64,000 bases of DNA from Frankiales bacterium (GTDB lineage Bacteria > Actinomycetota > Actinomycetes > Mycobacteriales > Geodermatophilaceae). Every line of letters starts with the position of its first letter. Within the stretch, counting starts at the first letter, position 1. The notes beneath the pieces were generated by a model that ran no database searches, was not told the origin of the DNA, and was given only the letters and a program-made list of their open reading frames with translations. This document shows, in pieces, positions 9,491-17,824 of this stretch. The DNA is taken from the NCBI GenBank assembly GCA_025465155.1, contig JAODNJ010000070.1, positions 22,201 to 86,200 on the forward strand. The letters are read 5' to 3'. Both the position numbers and the translations under genes were made by a program.

Positions 9491-11142
9491 ACCGGCTCCT
9501 TTGTCAGTTCCATCGGGTCCTGCTCGGTGGGCGCGAAGGCCCGAGGGACCGCCTTGACCAGGGCGGTGGAGAAGAAGACGTCGGCCAGTGCCGAATCCAG
9601 GTGGCGCTGGTTGACCAGCCGCCCGCGCCAGGCAGCCGGACCACTGCTCTGCAGCAGCTCGTCGGCGAGCCCGCGGACGACCCGCCGCACCTGCCGGTGC
9701 CAGCGCTCCTCGACCTCGACCAGGTCGCTGTCCGGCCCCAGCCCCGCCACCCACTGCCGGAACGGGGCGTCCAGCGCGGCGAAGCCCTGTTCTCTCGCTC
9801 GGTCCGCGGCACCGGTGCCGTCGCCACCGCCGGCCTCCTGGAGGTTCCTGGCGAGCCCGCCGAGCGCTCGGACCGACGCCTCAGCCGCACTCACGGCGTC
9901 CACCGCCGTCAGCCCCAAGGCGCGGTGCTCGGACCGGAGGACGGCGAGGGACAGCGACAGCTCGTCGTCGATCAGCTCGTCGACCACCGAGTTGTTGCTG
10001 CCATAGATGACGCCGACCGCCCGGGTGCGCAGCACGTAGGTCGACGGCACCAGGCGGTGCACCTGCAGTACAGCCAGCCACTCGCTCACCGCCGGCGGCA
10101 GGGTGTCGGCGCCGGAGGACCGCTGGGCCGTCCCCGTCGGAAGCAGCGCGGCGAGACCGCGCCAGAATGCCCGGTCGACCTGATGCTCGCGCGGCATATA
10201 GACCAGTGGGCGGCCGAGCTTCTTGGCCTGCGCCTGGCTCTTCCGCCAGGCGGTCATCGGCTCGAAGGTGAAGGCGTCCTGCACCGCCAGGGGGTCGCCG
10301 TTGGCGATCAGCACGCCGGTGACGTGACGGTCACCTGCTTGGAGGCGCAGCCGGCGGCTGGGCCAGGTGTAGAGGTCTGCGGGTCCGTGCGGCGACGTGC
10401 TCTCCCGCTCCACGGTCGCGGTGAGTGGCGGCCGCTCCCAGACCGGGAGGTCCTCGTCCGGCTCGGTCCAGCTGAGCCCGAGCACTTCTTCCCGGTAGGG
10501 CAGCAGATTGACCAGCAGGGTGTCGCGCAGCGTCGGCCCCTGCACCAGCACGCCGCCGAGGTTTCCCGCCCAGGCGATGCCGATTGGGTAGCCCTTGCCG
10601 CCCTTCACCCGGGGATCCCCGACGGCACCGGACTTGATGCCGGAGGGATCGAAGGCGTGCGCGTGCACCAGCCAGCGCGCCGCCTCGGCGAAGCCGATCC
10701 CCCGCAAGGCCCGGCCGGCCCGGGTGGTGAAGTACGGGTGCCCGTTGGGCACGTCGGCGATCAGCTTCTCCAGCCCGGAGAACTCGCCCTTCGCCGTGGC
10801 AAGATCCGCCACCTGGAGGAACGGCGCATCGGCGGAGAACAGGTCGAAGCGGTGCCGCCAGCGGTCGAGATATCGGGCGACGGCATCCACCGGCAGACCA
10901 GGCTCGTTCCAGAGTCCGGCCCAGTCGGTCCGGTTTTCCGGTCCTTCCACGGCTCGGTGCAGAATCGCCAGCAGCAGCCGGGTCAGCGCGAAACCGTGGG
11001 TGGGCAGCTCACCGCCGATCGAGACCAGCTCGTCGGCGCGGGCGAACACGTCGATCGGGTTCAGCTCGTGTACGACGCCGTCGAGCCCGAGTGCCAGGAT
11101 CCATGGCTCGACGGTCAGGTCGAAGTGGGGCAGATCGGTCAT
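9487..11142 (-). CDS. cse1: Cascade large subunit Cse1 (CasA, Cas8e)
   Basis: This 551-residue large subunit reads the PAM and recruits Cas3. It begins MTDLPHFDLTVEPWILALGLDG, matching the FDLxxEPWIPxxxxDG opening of Cse1. The ATG overlaps the cas3 stop (ATGA), so the longer open frame upstream was rejected. Further family-like segments are HAFDPSGIKSGAVGDPRVKGG and the C-terminal four-helix bundle region. The PAM preference cannot be read from the protein alone. Confidence 0.96.
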   Translation of the reverse strand: MTDLPHFDLTVEPWILALGLDGVVHELNPIDVFARADELVSIGGELPTHGFALTRLLLAILHRAVEGPENRTDWAGLWNEPGLPVDAVARYLDRWRHRFDLFSADAPFLQVADLATAKGEFSGLEKLIADVPNGHPYFTTRAGRALRGIGFAEAARWLVHAHAFDPSGIKSGAVGDPRVKGGKGYPIGIAWAGNLGGVLVQGPTLRDTLLVNLLPYREEVLGLSWTEPDEDLPVWERPPLTATVERESTSPHGPADLYTWPSRRLRLQAGDRHVTGVLIANGDPLAVQDAFTFEPMTAWRKSQAQAKKLGRPLVYMPREHQVDRAFWRGLAALLPTGTAQRSSGADTLPPAVSEWLAVLQVHRLVPSTYVLRTRAVGVIYGSNNSVVDELIDDELSLSLAVLRSEHRALGLTAVDAVSAAEASVRALGGLARNLQEAGGGDGTGAADRAREQGFAALDAPFRQWVAGLGPDSDLVEVEERWHRQVRRVVRGLADELLQSSGPAAWRGRLVNQRHLDSALADVFFSTALVKAVPRAFAPTEQDPMELTKEPV

Positions 11143-13967
11143 GGGCGCTGCAGCTCCAGGCCGTGCTCGCGGGTGTAGTGCAGGTCGCGGCCGGCCACCC
11201 GGGCCCGGCCGTCGGTGTCCAGGACGAGCACGAGCTGGCCGGCGAGCAGCGGTGAGCATTGCCAGGCCGCGACCCAGCACTGCGACTCCAGGTCGGTGAT
11301 CGTGGCGTCGATGACGCCGGGGGCCGACAGCGATGGGGGCAGGCGCAGCGCGCACGAGGCCATCAGTCGTGCCTGCCTGCCGCGGATTTCGAGGTTGGTG
11401 TCCAGCAACTCTCGCTCCTTCGTCACCCAGGGCGGTACGACCAACCCATCGACGTCGCGGACGACGACGAGCACCTCCAGGCTCATCGCGCCGTCGCGGA
11501 CCTGGGCCTCTCCGCCGGGTCCGTCGTCGGCCTCGCCGATCCCGGCCTGCACCCAGTCGAGCAGCGGCCCCGAGCTGCGATCCACAGTGCCTAGGCGGAA
11601 GGTCGCCGCTCGGTGACGGGCCTCGTCGGCATGCTGGACGGCGACGACGTGGGCCTCGGCCAGGGCGGGCTGCCAGTCGGCCGGCCCGACGGCACCGTCG
11701 CCGTAGGCGACCTGCACGAGCGGCGCGATGCCATCGGGCAGCACCACCGGCGCTTCGTCGTCCAGGTGCGGCCGAAGAACGGCGAGCCCGCGCAGCAGCG
11801 CCTCCTCCTCGTAGACCAGTCGAGAACCCCGGACCGGCAGGGGTGGCGTCGTGCTCCAGTCGACACCGGTGAGCACGCAGCGCGGCTGACGGACACCCGC
11901 CGGCCGTGAGCGCTCGTGCCGGTGCAGACGGCCCATCCGCTGCAGCAGGAGGTCGACCGGGGCCAGGTCGGTGACCAGCAGGTCGAAGTCGACGTCCAGC
12001 GACTGCTCGACGACCTGGGAGCCGACCACGATGTGCTTGCGCGGTCGTTCTCCCTCCCGCCCGAACCGGCGCAGGAGGTCGGCGTCGTTGGCCGCCCGGT
12101 CGACGGCGAGGAAGCGGGCGTGCGTCACCGTGACTGCGGCTTCGCCGAACCGCTCGGCAAAGAAGCGGCCGGTCTCCTGCACCCGAGTGACGGTGTTCCG
12201 GACGACGAGCGCGCAGCCGCCCTCGGTCAGCGCCTCCTCCAGCATCGCCGCCAGCGTGTCGAGGTCGTCGTCAAGGCGCTCCAACCGGACCTCGCTACGT
12301 CGTCCGGACGCCGGCATCGGGAGCCGGACCACCTCATCGAGCCCCGAGGTCGCGGTGAGCAGCGGGTAGTCGACGGCACCGACGGCGGCCTGCCTCGGCT
12401 GCTTGCGGCCGGCCGGCGCCGCCTTGCCCTCGCGGTAGGCGGTGACCATCTCCTCGCGCCGCCGGGCCGGAAGGGTCGCCGAGAGCAGCACGACCGGTAC
12501 GCCGTAGGCGCCGAGCCAGTGCAACGCCCGATCGAGGTAGGAGGACATGTAGGCGTCGTAGGCGTGCACCTCGTCGATGACGACGACCTTCGACGCCAGC
12601 GCCAAGTGCCGGAGCATCAGATGCCTGCTCTTCAGCGCCGCGAACAGCGCCTGGTCGACGGTGCCGATGACGAACGAGGCGAGCACGCCCTTCTTCCGCC
12701 CCTGCAACCACTCGTGGACGACCGTCGTCAGTGCCAGCCGGGGAGCGAAGCCGGCGGCCTCGGTGCGCCGGCCGGGTCGGGCACCCCCTTCGTCGTCCGG
12801 CGCGATGGCCACGACCCGCGCCTCGCGCATCAGCCCCTGATACTCGTCGTTGAGCGAGGCCTTGCCATGCGCGAGGAAAACCGTCCGCGCTTCACCGGCC
12901 GGTAGCGCGTCCATCCAGTCGCGGACGCGCCCGAACATCGCGTCGGTGGTGGCCTGGGTCGGGAGCGCGATGAAGCACCCGCCGGCGCCGGTGCGCTCGG
13001 CAAGGATCTCAGCGGCGAGCAGGGCAGCCTCAGTCTTGCCCTCCCCCATCGGCGCCTCGATCACCATCAGGCCCGGCTCGTCCAGGGACGCCGCCGCCTC
13101 GACCGCGCGGGCCTGAACCGGTCGGGCCGCACCCGAGAAGCCAAAGCGCCGGTCGACCAGCTCGTCGACATCGGTGCCCCCCAGTTCGGAGCGCCACGGA
13201 CTCGGGAAGTTGAGGTCTCTCCACGCCCGGTTGAGGCGGGCCTGCGTGTTCTCAGTCCGGGTGTAGGGGAAGAGGTCGGCGTTGCTGGCGATCCAGTCGG
13301 CCACGATGACGACGGCGGTCAGCAGCACCTGCGCCGGCTGCGACGGGAGGACCACGCGGGCGAGGTCGCCGTCCTGGAGAAAACGCGCCTGGCGGTCGAG
13401 GTACTCGTCCTGTACCTCGGTCCAGCGGCCCGCCCCGATCAGCGGCGTTCGGAAAGGCGCGTCGAGCACCTGCTGGAACGTCGGGGCGACGCCGTGGTGA
13501 CCGCCCACGACGACGGCAAGCCGATGCGCATCGACGTCGGCCCAGCCGTGCCGCGCGTCGAGCCAGCGCACCAGGCAGACGTGTCCGGCCAGCTCGTGCC
13601 GGAGCTCGCGCCGGTTGGCGTAGGGCCCCTTCACCGGCAGTCCGGCGCGGGTCATCTCCGCGGCGAGCGGTTGGCACTGGAACGCGAAGACCGGCGTCGC
13701 CTTCCCGACGTCGTGAACGCCTGCCAACCAGACAGCGAGCCTTCTCGCGCGAGCCTCATCGCCGTCGACGGCCGCGGCGATCACCCGTCGCACGGACGCC
13801 GGCAGCCACTCGTCCCAGAGCCTCCCGGCGACCGCGGCGGTGTCGTCGAGATGCCGCCACAGCGGCATCCACTCCGGCATATCACGTTGATCGTCGCGGT
13901 CGTAGAGGGTCTTGGCCCAGACCGATTGCGCAGCAGCGCTCAACGGAACTTGGACGTCGTCGTCCAT
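11139..13967 (-). CDS. cas3: CRISPR helicase-nuclease Cas3 (HD plus DExH helicase)
   Basis: This 942-residue protein degrades target DNA after Cascade binding. The N-terminal HD nuclease has HDVGK at 85-89 and later HELAGH and GGHHG metal-ligand motifs. The superfamily 2 helicase has Walker A EAPMGEGKT (304-312) and DEVH (465-468), followed by VVVGSQVVEQSLDVDFD as the motif V/VI region. The ATG at 13967 (MDDDVQVPLS) has a G-rich stretch upstream; an in-frame ATG at 14048 would add 27 residues that do not look like the family. It is the first gene of the cas operon and overlaps cse1. Confidence 0.97.
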   Translation of the reverse strand: MDDDVQVPLSAAAQSVWAKTLYDRDDQRDMPEWMPLWRHLDDTAAVAGRLWDEWLPASVRRVIAAAVDGDEARARRLAVWLAGVHDVGKATPVFAFQCQPLAAEMTRAGLPVKGPYANRRELRHELAGHVCLVRWLDARHGWADVDAHRLAVVVGGHHGVAPTFQQVLDAPFRTPLIGAGRWTEVQDEYLDRQARFLQDGDLARVVLPSQPAQVLLTAVVIVADWIASNADLFPYTRTENTQARLNRAWRDLNFPSPWRSELGGTDVDELVDRRFGFSGAARPVQARAVEAAASLDEPGLMVIEAPMGEGKTEAALLAAEILAERTGAGGCFIALPTQATTDAMFGRVRDWMDALPAGEARTVFLAHGKASLNDEYQGLMREARVVAIAPDDEGGARPGRRTEAAGFAPRLALTTVVHEWLQGRKKGVLASFVIGTVDQALFAALKSRHLMLRHLALASKVVVIDEVHAYDAYMSSYLDRALHWLGAYGVPVVLLSATLPARRREEMVTAYREGKAAPAGRKQPRQAAVGAVDYPLLTATSGLDEVVRLPMPASGRRSEVRLERLDDDLDTLAAMLEEALTEGGCALVVRNTVTRVQETGRFFAERFGEAAVTVTHARFLAVDRAANDADLLRRFGREGERPRKHIVVGSQVVEQSLDVDFDLLVTDLAPVDLLLQRMGRLHRHERSRPAGVRQPRCVLTGVDWSTTPPLPVRGSRLVYEEEALLRGLAVLRPHLDDEAPVVLPDGIAPLVQVAYGDGAVGPADWQPALAEAHVVAVQHADEARHRAATFRLGTVDRSSGPLLDWVQAGIGEADDGPGGEAQVRDGAMSLEVLVVVRDVDGLVVPPWVTKERELLDTNLEIRGRQARLMASCALRLPPSLSAPGVIDATITDLESQCWVAAWQCSPLLAGQLVLVLDTDGRARVAGRDLHYTREHGLELQRP

Positions 13968-14391
13968 CCAGCGCCCCCCGTCGTCACCGACGGCGAGATT
14001 GTCAGTGCTCGAACACGTTCCGCAACCCTGCCGCTGCAGGGAACACACATCTCCCTCGGGAAGAGAGGGCTCACCCCTGATTCCAGGGACATCGACACAG
14101 CCGCTACTTCAGGCCATCCCGGACATTCCGACGCAATCGACGTTCGCGACGGAGCAAGGAGAACCCGGGCACCTCGATTCGGATCATGGTCTCCGTCGTC
14201 GACACCTCACTGTCGGTCGAGACAGCCACCGTCGGATGGCGTCGACGCATATGCCGAGAGCCCATGTCGAGACTGTCCTCCCGTTCGCGGTCTTGCGGAA
14301 GCGGTTTCTCCATCAGGTAGAGAGTTCATCAAGCCGTCAGGAAGAGAGCCCGTCCCCTGCGCTTGGCCCCTGTCGGGACGACAACAGCTAG
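13968..14391 (-). promoter_or_regulatory. Upstream region of the cas operon, between cas3 and the insertion sequence
   Basis: The 420 or so bases hold no gene I can support. They must contain the cas3 promoter, since everything downstream to cas2 is one overlapping operon. Composition is slightly less G/C-rich than the genes. A 69-codon minus frame at 14104-14313 ends MIRIEVPGFSLLRRERRL...; it has no recognisable family and may be chance or a remnant of a gene interrupted when the insertion sequence arrived. Confidence 0.4.
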
Positions 14392-14437
14392 GGCGTGTCT
14401 CCCAAGTCAGGCGGGGCGGGGCGGGTTTGCTGCGGAT

Positions 14438-14830
14438 ATGTCTCGTGAGCGAGTGCTGACCGACGCTCAGTGGGAGCGGATCGAGGCGTTGATGCCGTCC
14501 TCGGACGGAGTGAGGTCGCGGCCCTTCCGCGATCACCGGCAGGTGGTGGAGGGGGTGATCTACCGGTTCCGCACCGGGATCGCGTGGCGTGACCTGCCCG
14601 TCTCGTTCGGCCCGTGGCAGACGGTGTGGAAGCGGCATCACCGGTTCAGCACCAATGGCACGTGGGACACGATCCACGCCCGGCTGCTCGCCGAAGCGCA
14701 GGCCGCAGGGGACATCGACTGGATGGTCAGCGTGGACTCCACCATCAACCGGGCCCACCAGCACGCGACCAACGCCAGTCGGATCGAGGAGCCCGCCGGC
14801 CGCCGCCCGGTGCGCCGCACAGGGGGCTGA
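14438..14830 (+). CDS. IS5-family transposase, N-terminal frame (orfA)
   Basis: The 130-residue product starts MSRERVLTDAQWERIEALMP, the DUF4096-type N-terminal domain of IS5-family transposases. It continues through VVEGVIYRFRTGIAWRDLP and ends shortly after WMVSVDSTINRAHQHA, which contains the first DDE aspartate. The frame then meets TGA at 14828-14830. The rest of the catalytic domain is in the +1 frame, so a full transposase needs frameshifting near the G run at 14822-14826. Confidence 0.9.
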   Translation: MSRERVLTDAQWERIEALMPSSDGVRSRPFRDHRQVVEGVIYRFRTGIAWRDLPVSFGPWQTVWKRHHRFSTNGTWDTIHARLLAEAQAAGDIDWMVSVDSTINRAHQHATNASRIEEPAGRRPVRRTGG

Positions 14831-15353
14831 GTCGAGTTACAAGAACCCGCGGGACGAGCCGCCCGATCACGCGCTCGGCCGCTCCCGGGGTGGCCTATCG
14901 ACCAAGATCCATCAGCTCGTCGACGGGCGCGGCAGGCCGCTGGTCATCGCGCTGACACCCGGGCAGGCCGGTGACTCCCCGATGCTCCAGCCGCTACTGG
15001 CTCAACTCGCGGTGCGCCGGCCGGGGCCAGGGCGACCACGCACCCGCCCCACGGCGGTGATCGGCGACAAGGCCTACTCCTCCCGCGGCACCAGGATGAT
15101 GCTTCGCGAGCGCGGCATCACCGCGGTCATCCCGCAACCGTCGGACCAGATCCGGCATCGCACCCACCGCGGCTCGGCCGGCGGCCGACCCCCGGCCTTC
15201 GACCCAATCGCCTACAAGGGCCGCAACGTCATCGAGCGCTCGTTCAACGACCACAAGCAGTGGCGCGGCATCGCCACCCGCTACGACAAGCTCGCCACCG
15301 TCTACCGCGGAGCCGTCGTCCTCCGCGCCATCACCATCTGGCTGACAACTTAG
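14823..15353 (+). CDS. IS5-family transposase, C-terminal DDE frame (orfB)
   Basis: This frame continues the transposase, with GRSRGGLSTKIHQLVDGRGRP, the second acidic motif in TAVIGDKAYSS, and the Y-(2)-R-(3)-E-type motif in YKGRNVIERSFNDHKQWRGIATRYDK. The coordinates start at the presumed slip point AGGGGGC (14821-14827); the real start is by frameshift from orfA, not by its own start codon. It ends at TAG 15351-15353, inside the right inverted repeat. About 176 residues are read here. Confidence 0.87.
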   Translation, partial: GAESSYKNPRDEPPDHALGRSRGGLSTKIHQLVDGRGRPLVIALTPGQAGDSPMLQPLLAQLAVRRPGPGRPRTRPTAVIGDKAYSSRGTRMMLRERGITAVIPQPSDQIRHRTHRGSAGGRPPAFDPIAYKGRNVIERSFNDHKQWRGIATRYDKLATVYRGAVVLRAITIWLTT

Positions 15354-15367
15354 GAGACACGCCCTAG

Positions 15368-15776
15368 CCCGGCCGTGGCCGGAAGCGGCCATCAGTAGTG
15401 GTAGCAAGCCTGGAGTACGACGGGCCGCTCTAGCGAGCCTCTGTCCGGCTCCCCAGAGCCAGCCCATGCTTGCCGCCGCAGTGTCGGGGCAAAAGTGTGC
15501 CGCAGGCACATCGCGAACCGACGCGCCAGCGCCCTTGCCCCTACCAAGGGGGCAGGCACCCTGAGCTGGTGGGGAGCGCCGAAGCGACGGGCTGGCGCGC
15601 CTTCGAGGCTCGCCTCAGTGAGCAGTCAGTCCGCAAGAGGTCCGCTCCAGCCCCTCAACGGTCATGCTCGGCAATCGCCGTTCGTGCAGGTCAGCGGCTC
15701 AATGTGACGAGTCTCCGCAGGCCAAGAGGGCGGTTCAAATCATGTCCGGGGTGACGACGTACCGCTGAGCGTGTCG
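15368..15776. other. About 410 bases without a recognisable gene
   Basis: The stretch lies between the insertion sequence and the end of the conjugation operon. I see no supported gene. A plus frame at 15470-15754 is Arg/Pro-rich without family resemblance. GGTTCAAATCATGTCCGGGG at 15732-15751 resembles the 3' arm of a tRNA, but the stem does not pair properly. Because it separates the CRISPR-Cas locus from the transfer genes, this is a place to look for the left border of the integrative element. Confidence 0.4.
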
Positions 15777-16295
15777 TCAGCATGGCGAGATCCAGCCGTC
15801 GCTCGACTCTGCATTTGACACGGTGGCGTCGAGTAAGGCTGCGTAGCGACTCGCGGCCGGCCAGTCCTGGTGTCTGCCTGTCCGACAGGTGCTCTCACCG
15901 AGGCGGTCAATCATGCGGTCGCAGAACATTGGGAAGGCGTAGCGGTTCCATTCCTCCACCACCTCGGGACCGGCCACGTTCTCCGCTGTCCAGCGCAGCA
16001 CCGCCAGCACGGGCAGCTCGCGGGCGATGTGCGGGTGGCGGGGCCAGCAGGCCGGGATCATCTGGGCGGGCCGCCACGCGTACTCGTGGTTGATCCAGGC
16101 GACCACGTCGTCGCACCAGCTCCACACCGCGGCTATGAGTTCGCCGCTGCAGCTGGCCGGCTCCCAGGGGCGCTCCAGGTCCGCCAGGACACCGGATCGG
16201 GCCGCTCCCCCGCGATCACGTCGCCGCAGATCCTGCAAGAGCTCGAGTGCGTACTGGACCGCGAGCGGTGGCGGTGGGAAGGGCAGGACGATCAC
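15777..16295 (-). CDS. DUF4913-like protein of integrative elements
   Basis: This 172-residue protein follows the coupling-protein gene, with its GTG start overlapping that stop (GTGA). The middle part resembles the DUF4913 family common on actinobacterial mobile elements: a Trp-rich segment WSWCDDVVAWINHEYAW, then CWPRHPHIARELPVLAVLRW, and a final CRTGRHQDW. The N-terminus is Pro-rich (VLPFPPPPLAVQYALELLQDL). The function is unknown; its place after VirD4 suggests an accessory role in transfer. Family assignment rests on recalled sequence pattern only. Confidence 0.7.
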   Translation of the reverse strand: MIVLPFPPPPLAVQYALELLQDLRRRDRGGAARSGVLADLERPWEPASCSGELIAAVWSWCDDVVAWINHEYAWRPAQMIPACWPRHPHIARELPVLAVLRWTAENVAGPEVVEEWNRYAFPMFCDRMIDRLGESTCRTGRHQDWPAASRYAALLDATVSNAESSDGWISPC

Positions 16296-17812
16296 CGGGA
16301 CCACTCCTCGGGCGGCGATGCGAACAGCGTGTCTGCGGGACCGGGGTGCTGGGTCGGGGCCAGTCGGTGGTCGTGGGCATAGGCGAGCGCGGCGGCGGTG
16401 CGCTCGTGGACGTCGACGGTGTCGGGGCGGGCACGGGTGACTCGCGCGCGGGCGGCGTCCAGCTCCGCCTTTAGTCGGTCCCCGTCCTTGCCGTCGAGGC
16501 AGCGCCGCAGCCTGGCGATGATCGGCGGCGCGGTGCCGGCGATGACGAGGGCGTGGCGTTCGGGGATGCGGCGGATGTCGCCGGGCCGAAGCACCCGCAC
16601 GTCCTCCCCGGAGCGGGAGGTGCCGACGCCACCGGGCCCGTCGGTGACGGTCTGCCGGCTGATCCGCACGTCGTCGAGGAGGTCGGACAGTTCCCGGTAG
16701 AAGTGGATGTCCTTGCCGCCGCCGAAGATGACGAGGTTGTTGGTGAGCCCGAACAGCGAGCGGGCCTCGTCTTCGCCGTAGGAGACCACCATCTGTTTCC
16801 AGGTCTGGGCGGCGTAGATGAACGACAGGCCGAGCGCGCGTTCGTTGGCCATCCGTACTCGCAGGGTGGGAAGCGGCGTGGTCGAGGGCAGTTCGTCGAG
16901 ACAGGCTAGGAAGCAGGGGGTCAGCCGCCCATGCGGCGAGGTGCCGGCGGCCCGAAGGGCGGTGTCGAGCACGTGCTCGGCGACGGCGGTCATCAGCGGC
17001 GCCGCCGAGGCGTAGGGGTCTTCCCGGCCGAGCAGGTACACCGTTCCCTGCCGGGCGATAAGGTCGGCGAGATCGGTCGCCGGTCGTCCGGGCGAAGGCA
17101 CGCAGCGAGCGCGGATCTCGGGCTGGAAGAACAGCGCCATCGCCTGCTGGACCGTGGTGACGGTGTTGCCGACGGTGTCCGGGCTGCCGTGCAGCGCACC
17201 GGCGAGCAGACCGTCCCAGAACCGGGCGGCGTGCGGGTGCTGCTGCAGGATCTCGGCGGGTTGCTCGGCGGCGACCGGGTTGGCCACCCACTCCAGGACG
17301 TGCTCCAGGGTGCGGCCGGTGAGCGCGGCGGCATGCAGGAAGCCCTGCAGGACCTTGGCGGTCTCGGCGGCGTAGAACCGGGCGGCGTTGTCCTGCCGTC
17401 CGCCGGTAACCGCGCCGGTGACCGTCCCGGCGGCGAAGGCCTTGGCGCGGCGTTCGGCGATCCGGGGGTCGACGCAGCCGGCGATCGGGTCCCACACCAG
17501 CTCGGGCAGCCCCGGCGCGGCACCGAACGGGTCGAGCACCGCAATGGGGCGCGGCGGACCGTCGGGGCGTAGTGCCTTCCGGCGCCGTCCGGCGGTCAGC
17601 AGCAGATCGTCGACCTTGGTCAGCGTCGCCAGCCCACCGCCGCGGTGGGCCAGCAAGGCCGGAGCCAGCAGGTCGAGGGTCTTGCCGGACCCCTGCTCGC
17701 CGTAGACGCCGGTGGTGCGGTCGTAGCGGCACCACAGCTCCACCCCATGCGGAAGCCGGGCCCGGCCGAGCCGCCAGCCGACATCGGTCGGGTCGAACGT
17801 TGACCTGCGCAT
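16292..17812 (-). CDS. Type IV coupling protein (VirD4/TraG family ATPase)
   Basis: This 506-residue ATPase would bring DNA to the type IV secretion channel. Walker A is GEQGSGKT at 38-45 and Walker B FLACLDEL at 301-308. NERALGLSFIYAAQTWKQM (323-341) is the sensor-like segment typical of TraG/VirD4, followed by TNNLVIFGGG. No N-terminal membrane helices are visible, so membrane attachment must come from a partner, perhaps the two-helix protein at 19431-20057. It is the second-to-last gene of the operon, 12 bases after the previous gene. Confidence 0.93.
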   Translation of the reverse strand: MRRSTFDPTDVGWRLGRARLPHGVELWCRYDRTTGVYGEQGSGKTLDLLAPALLAHRGGGLATLTKVDDLLLTAGRRRKALRPDGPPRPIAVLDPFGAAPGLPELVWDPIAGCVDPRIAERRAKAFAAGTVTGAVTGGRQDNAARFYAAETAKVLQGFLHAAALTGRTLEHVLEWVANPVAAEQPAEILQQHPHAARFWDGLLAGALHGSPDTVGNTVTTVQQAMALFFQPEIRARCVPSPGRPATDLADLIARQGTVYLLGREDPYASAAPLMTAVAEHVLDTALRAAGTSPHGRLTPCFLACLDELPSTTPLPTLRVRMANERALGLSFIYAAQTWKQMVVSYGEDEARSLFGLTNNLVIFGGGKDIHFYRELSDLLDDVRISRQTVTDGPGGVGTSRSGEDVRVLRPGDIRRIPERHALVIAGTAPPIIARLRRCLDGKDGDRLKAELDAARARVTRARPDTVDVHERTAAALAYAHDHRLAPTQHPGPADTLFASPPEEWSR

Positions 17813-17824
17813 CCCGCTGCTGCC

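Larger units (their letters stand above)
14392..15363 (+). mobile_element. IS5-family insertion sequence (IS427-like), 972 bp with CTAG target duplication
   Basis: The ends form a 16-base inverted repeat with one mismatch: GGCGTGTCTCCCAAGT on the left and the complement of GGCGTGTCTCCTAAGT on the right. CTAG flanks both sides (14388-14391 and 15364-15367), which reads as a 4-base target duplication. The transposase is split over two overlapping frames, as in the IS427 group of IS5. Intact ends, intact duplication and two open reading frames suggest a recent and possibly still active insertion. It lies about 420 bases upstream of cas3 on the opposite strand. Confidence 0.93.

Noticed and set aside
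14104..14313. A 69-codon minus frame upstream of cas3 as a cas-associated gene
   Set aside because: No family resemblance and no convincing ribosome site; it was left as a remark within the intergenic entry.
15722..15754. tRNA-like 3' arm (GGTTCAAATC) as a possible attachment site
   Set aside because: The stem does not pair, no D-arm or anticodon arm lies upstream, and orientation is opposite to the tRNA-Asn that the integrase adjoins.
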